The translations under genes were made by a program, and so were the position numbers. A stretch of 14,805 bases of DNA, taken from Actinomycetota bacterium. GTDB lineage: Bacteria; Actinomycetota; Acidimicrobiia; Acidimicrobiales; JAMCPL01. Below, piece after piece: positions 13,228-14,805 of the stretch. The notes beneath the pieces are model-generated. The model was not told the origin of the DNA, did no database searches, and saw nothing but the letters and a program-made list of their open reading frames with translations. The first letter of the stretch is position 1; every line of letters begins with the position of its first letter. The DNA lies in assembly GCA_023379725.1 (NCBI GenBank), contig JAMCPC010000090.1:538-15342 (forward strand). Direction: 5' to 3'.

Positions 13228-14007
13228 CTACACTAACTTGAGCTCTTGGAGGAACTGCACAATTCGTTGATATGCATCCCCATCGTCAACGACTACATCT
13301 CCTGATGCTCTCTGTGGAGCTGCCTCTACCGATACCACCCTCTGTCCAGCACCGGCAGCACCTACCTGTGATGCATCCAAACCTATATCGGAAGGGGTTA
13401 GTTGATCTACCGGCTTGGATTTTGCAGCCATAATTCCCTTGAACGAGGGGTATCTTGGTTCCACCACTCCGGCTGTAACGGTCACAACGGCTGGTAGAGG
13501 GCATTCTACGTCGTCGTATCCTACTTCAGTCTGACGCTGAACATGCACCTTACCATCTTCGATACTGATTTTTTTTGCAAACGTAACAGAAGGCCATCCC
13601 AACAACTCGGCCAGTTGTACGGGGGTGGTCCCGGTATAGCCGTCTGTAGATTCGGTAGCGGCTACTACGAGATCGGGATTCACCCTCTCTATTGAACGAG
13701 CCAAGACCTTTGCTGTCGAGAGAGCATCTGAACCCGCTAGCGTATCGTCGCTGATTAGCACAGCTTTGGCTGCGCCCATTGCAAGGGCAGTACGAAGACC
13801 TGAGGTCTCGTTGTTGGGGGCCATGGAAACCAACGTAACCTCTCCACCTCCTGCCTGTTCTGCAAGCTGCAACGCCATCTCTACTCCATAAGAGTCCGAG
13901 TCGTCCATAATCAGCTTACCGTTTCGATTAAGTGTACCCTTGGCTTCATCCATTGTTGGTGGATCTGCCGGGTCTGGTATCTGTTTTACGCAAACAACTA
14001 TATTCAT
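13228..14007 (-). CDS. etfB: electron transfer flavoprotein beta subunit
   Basis: The AMP-binding subunit of EtfAB. This 259-aa protein starts with the typical IVVCVKQIPDP and carries LNRNGKLIMDDSDSYGVEMAL, DLVVAATESTDGYTGTTPVQLAELLGWP, the QRQTEVGYDDVECPLPAVVTV block and PRYPSFKGIMAAKSKP, all family landmarks in order. Length is normal. A weak ribosome site precedes the ATG. It lies 45 bases after rsmE and 55 bases before etfA, suggesting a shared transcript. Confidence 0.95.
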   Translation of the reverse strand: MNIVVCVKQIPDPADPPTMDEAKGTLNRNGKLIMDDSDSYGVEMALQLAEQAGGGEVTLVSMAPNNETSGLRTALAMGAAKAVLISDDTLAGSDALSTAKVLARSIERVNPDLVVAATESTDGYTGTTPVQLAELLGWPSVTFAKKISIEDGKVHVQRQTEVGYDDVECPLPAVVTVTAGVVEPRYPSFKGIMAAKSKPVDQLTPSDIGLDASQVGAAGAGQRVVSVEAAPQRASGDVVVDDGDAYQRIVQFLQELKLV

Positions 14008-14052
14008 GATTCATATTTTTACCCCAAATGGGTCAGGTGCGCCAATCGGCAG

Positions 14053-14805
14053 CTAAAGTTGTCTGTCCTGCGCATCATTCTGGGTGCCTGCCGCCCAGAT
14101 TCTCCATCCCTTTAGTATGACCCCTGCAGCGATTGCTGCTGTTTCAGATCGCATGATTGTCGCCCCAAGGCTGAGCAGGGGTATGTAATTTTCCTTTGCC
14201 AAAGACAACTCGCGTTGCGACCATCCCCCCTCCGGACCTGTCGCAATCGTACTAATTTCCTGTGGAGTAGAGAGCATGCTTTCTCCGGTTATATCCGTGA
14301 GTGCCAATTCGTGAGGCCGATCCGTTTCCAATAGCTCATCCAAAGTTACCGGACCATCTATCCTTGGCAGGAATGCTCTACGTGACTGAGCTGACGATTC
14401 ACGCGCAACTCTTCGTAACCTGCCTAATGCATGTTTCTTGCGAGTGGTGTCCCAGCGTACAACACCCCTGTCTGTAGAGAGCAGTATTATGTGATCTATA
14501 CCCAATTCGACCAGTTTGGCAATAGCCCAGGTACCGCGCTCTCCCTTGGCCATTGCCAGTGCAATACATGTGGGACGTAGGGGAGCCTCTGCTTTGTGTA
14601 TGTCTTCACTGAGTTTTCTTAGGCGTGAGTTCCAGTGAGTTTTACTGAAGCTGCACAATCTCCAATATCCTTTGCCGTCGGATAATACGATCTTTTCACC
14701 CTCACGTAACCTGAGTACGTTTACCAGATGGTGCATATCCTCTGACGAAATTTCTGGTTGGTTTATGTCGTCTACAAATACCTGGGCACTCGTATTGTAG
14801 TAGGC
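14053..14805 (-). CDS. rsmE: 16S rRNA m3U1498 methyltransferase RsmE (5' end outside window)
   Basis: SPOUT-class methyltransferase that methylates N3 of U1498 in 16S rRNA. The frame is open to the last base of the window, giving 250 visible residues. The segment FVDDINQPEISSEDMHHLVN is the expected N-terminal PUA-like region, so the internal ATG at 14736 is not the start and only a few N-terminal residues are missing. The knot is clear near the C-terminus: TGPEGGWSQRE, then LGATIMRSETAAIAA, which form the S-adenosylmethionine pocket. It probably leads the rsmE-etfB-etfA group, although a functional link to the Etf genes is not evident. Confidence 0.92.
   Translation of the reverse strand, partial: AYYNTSAQVFVDDINQPEISSEDMHHLVNVLRLREGEKIVLSDGKGYWRLCSFSKTHWNSRLRKLSEDIHKAEAPLRPTCIALAMAKGERGTWAIAKLVELGIDHIILLSTDRGVVRWDTTRKKHALGRLRRVARESSAQSRRAFLPRIDGPVTLDELLETDRPHELALTDITGESMLSTPQEISTIATGPEGGWSQRELSLAKENYIPLLSLGATIMRSETAAIAAGVILKGWRIWAAGTQNDAQDRQL

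Overview
The window looks like chromosomal DNA from a member of the Actinomycetota, most likely from or near Acidimicrobiia. This placement is inference. It rests on a DUF3107 protein, a pair of single-domain ArsA/Get3-like ATPases, a PdtaS-type histidine kinase, a BldD homologue, the phoH-ybeY-corC order and an etfBA pair. Base composition is unusually balanced for actinobacteria (judged by eye in the 40s % GC), with heavy use of ATA, AGA and AGG codons. No rRNA, tRNA, CRISPR array, prophage or complete insertion sequence was seen.

Layout. Positions 1-6331 carry six plus-strand genes: an OmpR-type regulator with a degenerate receiver; a 314-base non-coding stretch holding two repeat copies, a possible promoter and a 7-codon mini-ORF; then DUF3107, two ArsA-like ATPases (the second coupled by TGATG overlap), a PHP-family histidinol-phosphatase-like enzyme and a cytosolic PdtaS-like kinase. 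Hairpins follow the stop codons of the second ATPase and the phosphatase.

Positions 6323-14805 are all on the minus strand. Read 5' to 3' they are: rsmE (start outside the window), etfB, etfA, a bldD-like regulator, a small excisionase-type HTH protein, a HIT hydrolase, phoH, ybeY, a CorC/CNNM membrane protein, uppS and a 55-residue membrane protein. HTH through the small membrane protein are tightly packed: three overlaps (TTGA, ATGA, ATGA) and one 1-base gap suggest a translationally coupled operon serving RNA maturation and envelope lipid synthesis. The minus-strand operon and the plus-strand kinase gene converge and overlap by 9 bases.

Points most worth a second look: (1) a 55-residue two-helix membrane protein coupled to uppS; (2) a dispersed, imperfect-inverted-end repeat in the two gaps at 984-1133 and 11272-11400, resembling a decayed MITE; (3) a YbeY with a roughly 80-residue Pro/Ser/Thr-rich insertion containing 36-base tandem repeats, next to 15-base repeats spanning the ybeY/corC junction; (4) a BldD homologue that keeps the RxD-X8-RxxD cyclic-di-GMP signature and has a 15-bp palindrome over its predicted promoter; (5) a response regulator lacking the phosphoacceptor Asp. 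I found no defence island or other clearly new multi-gene system; most genes belong to known families.
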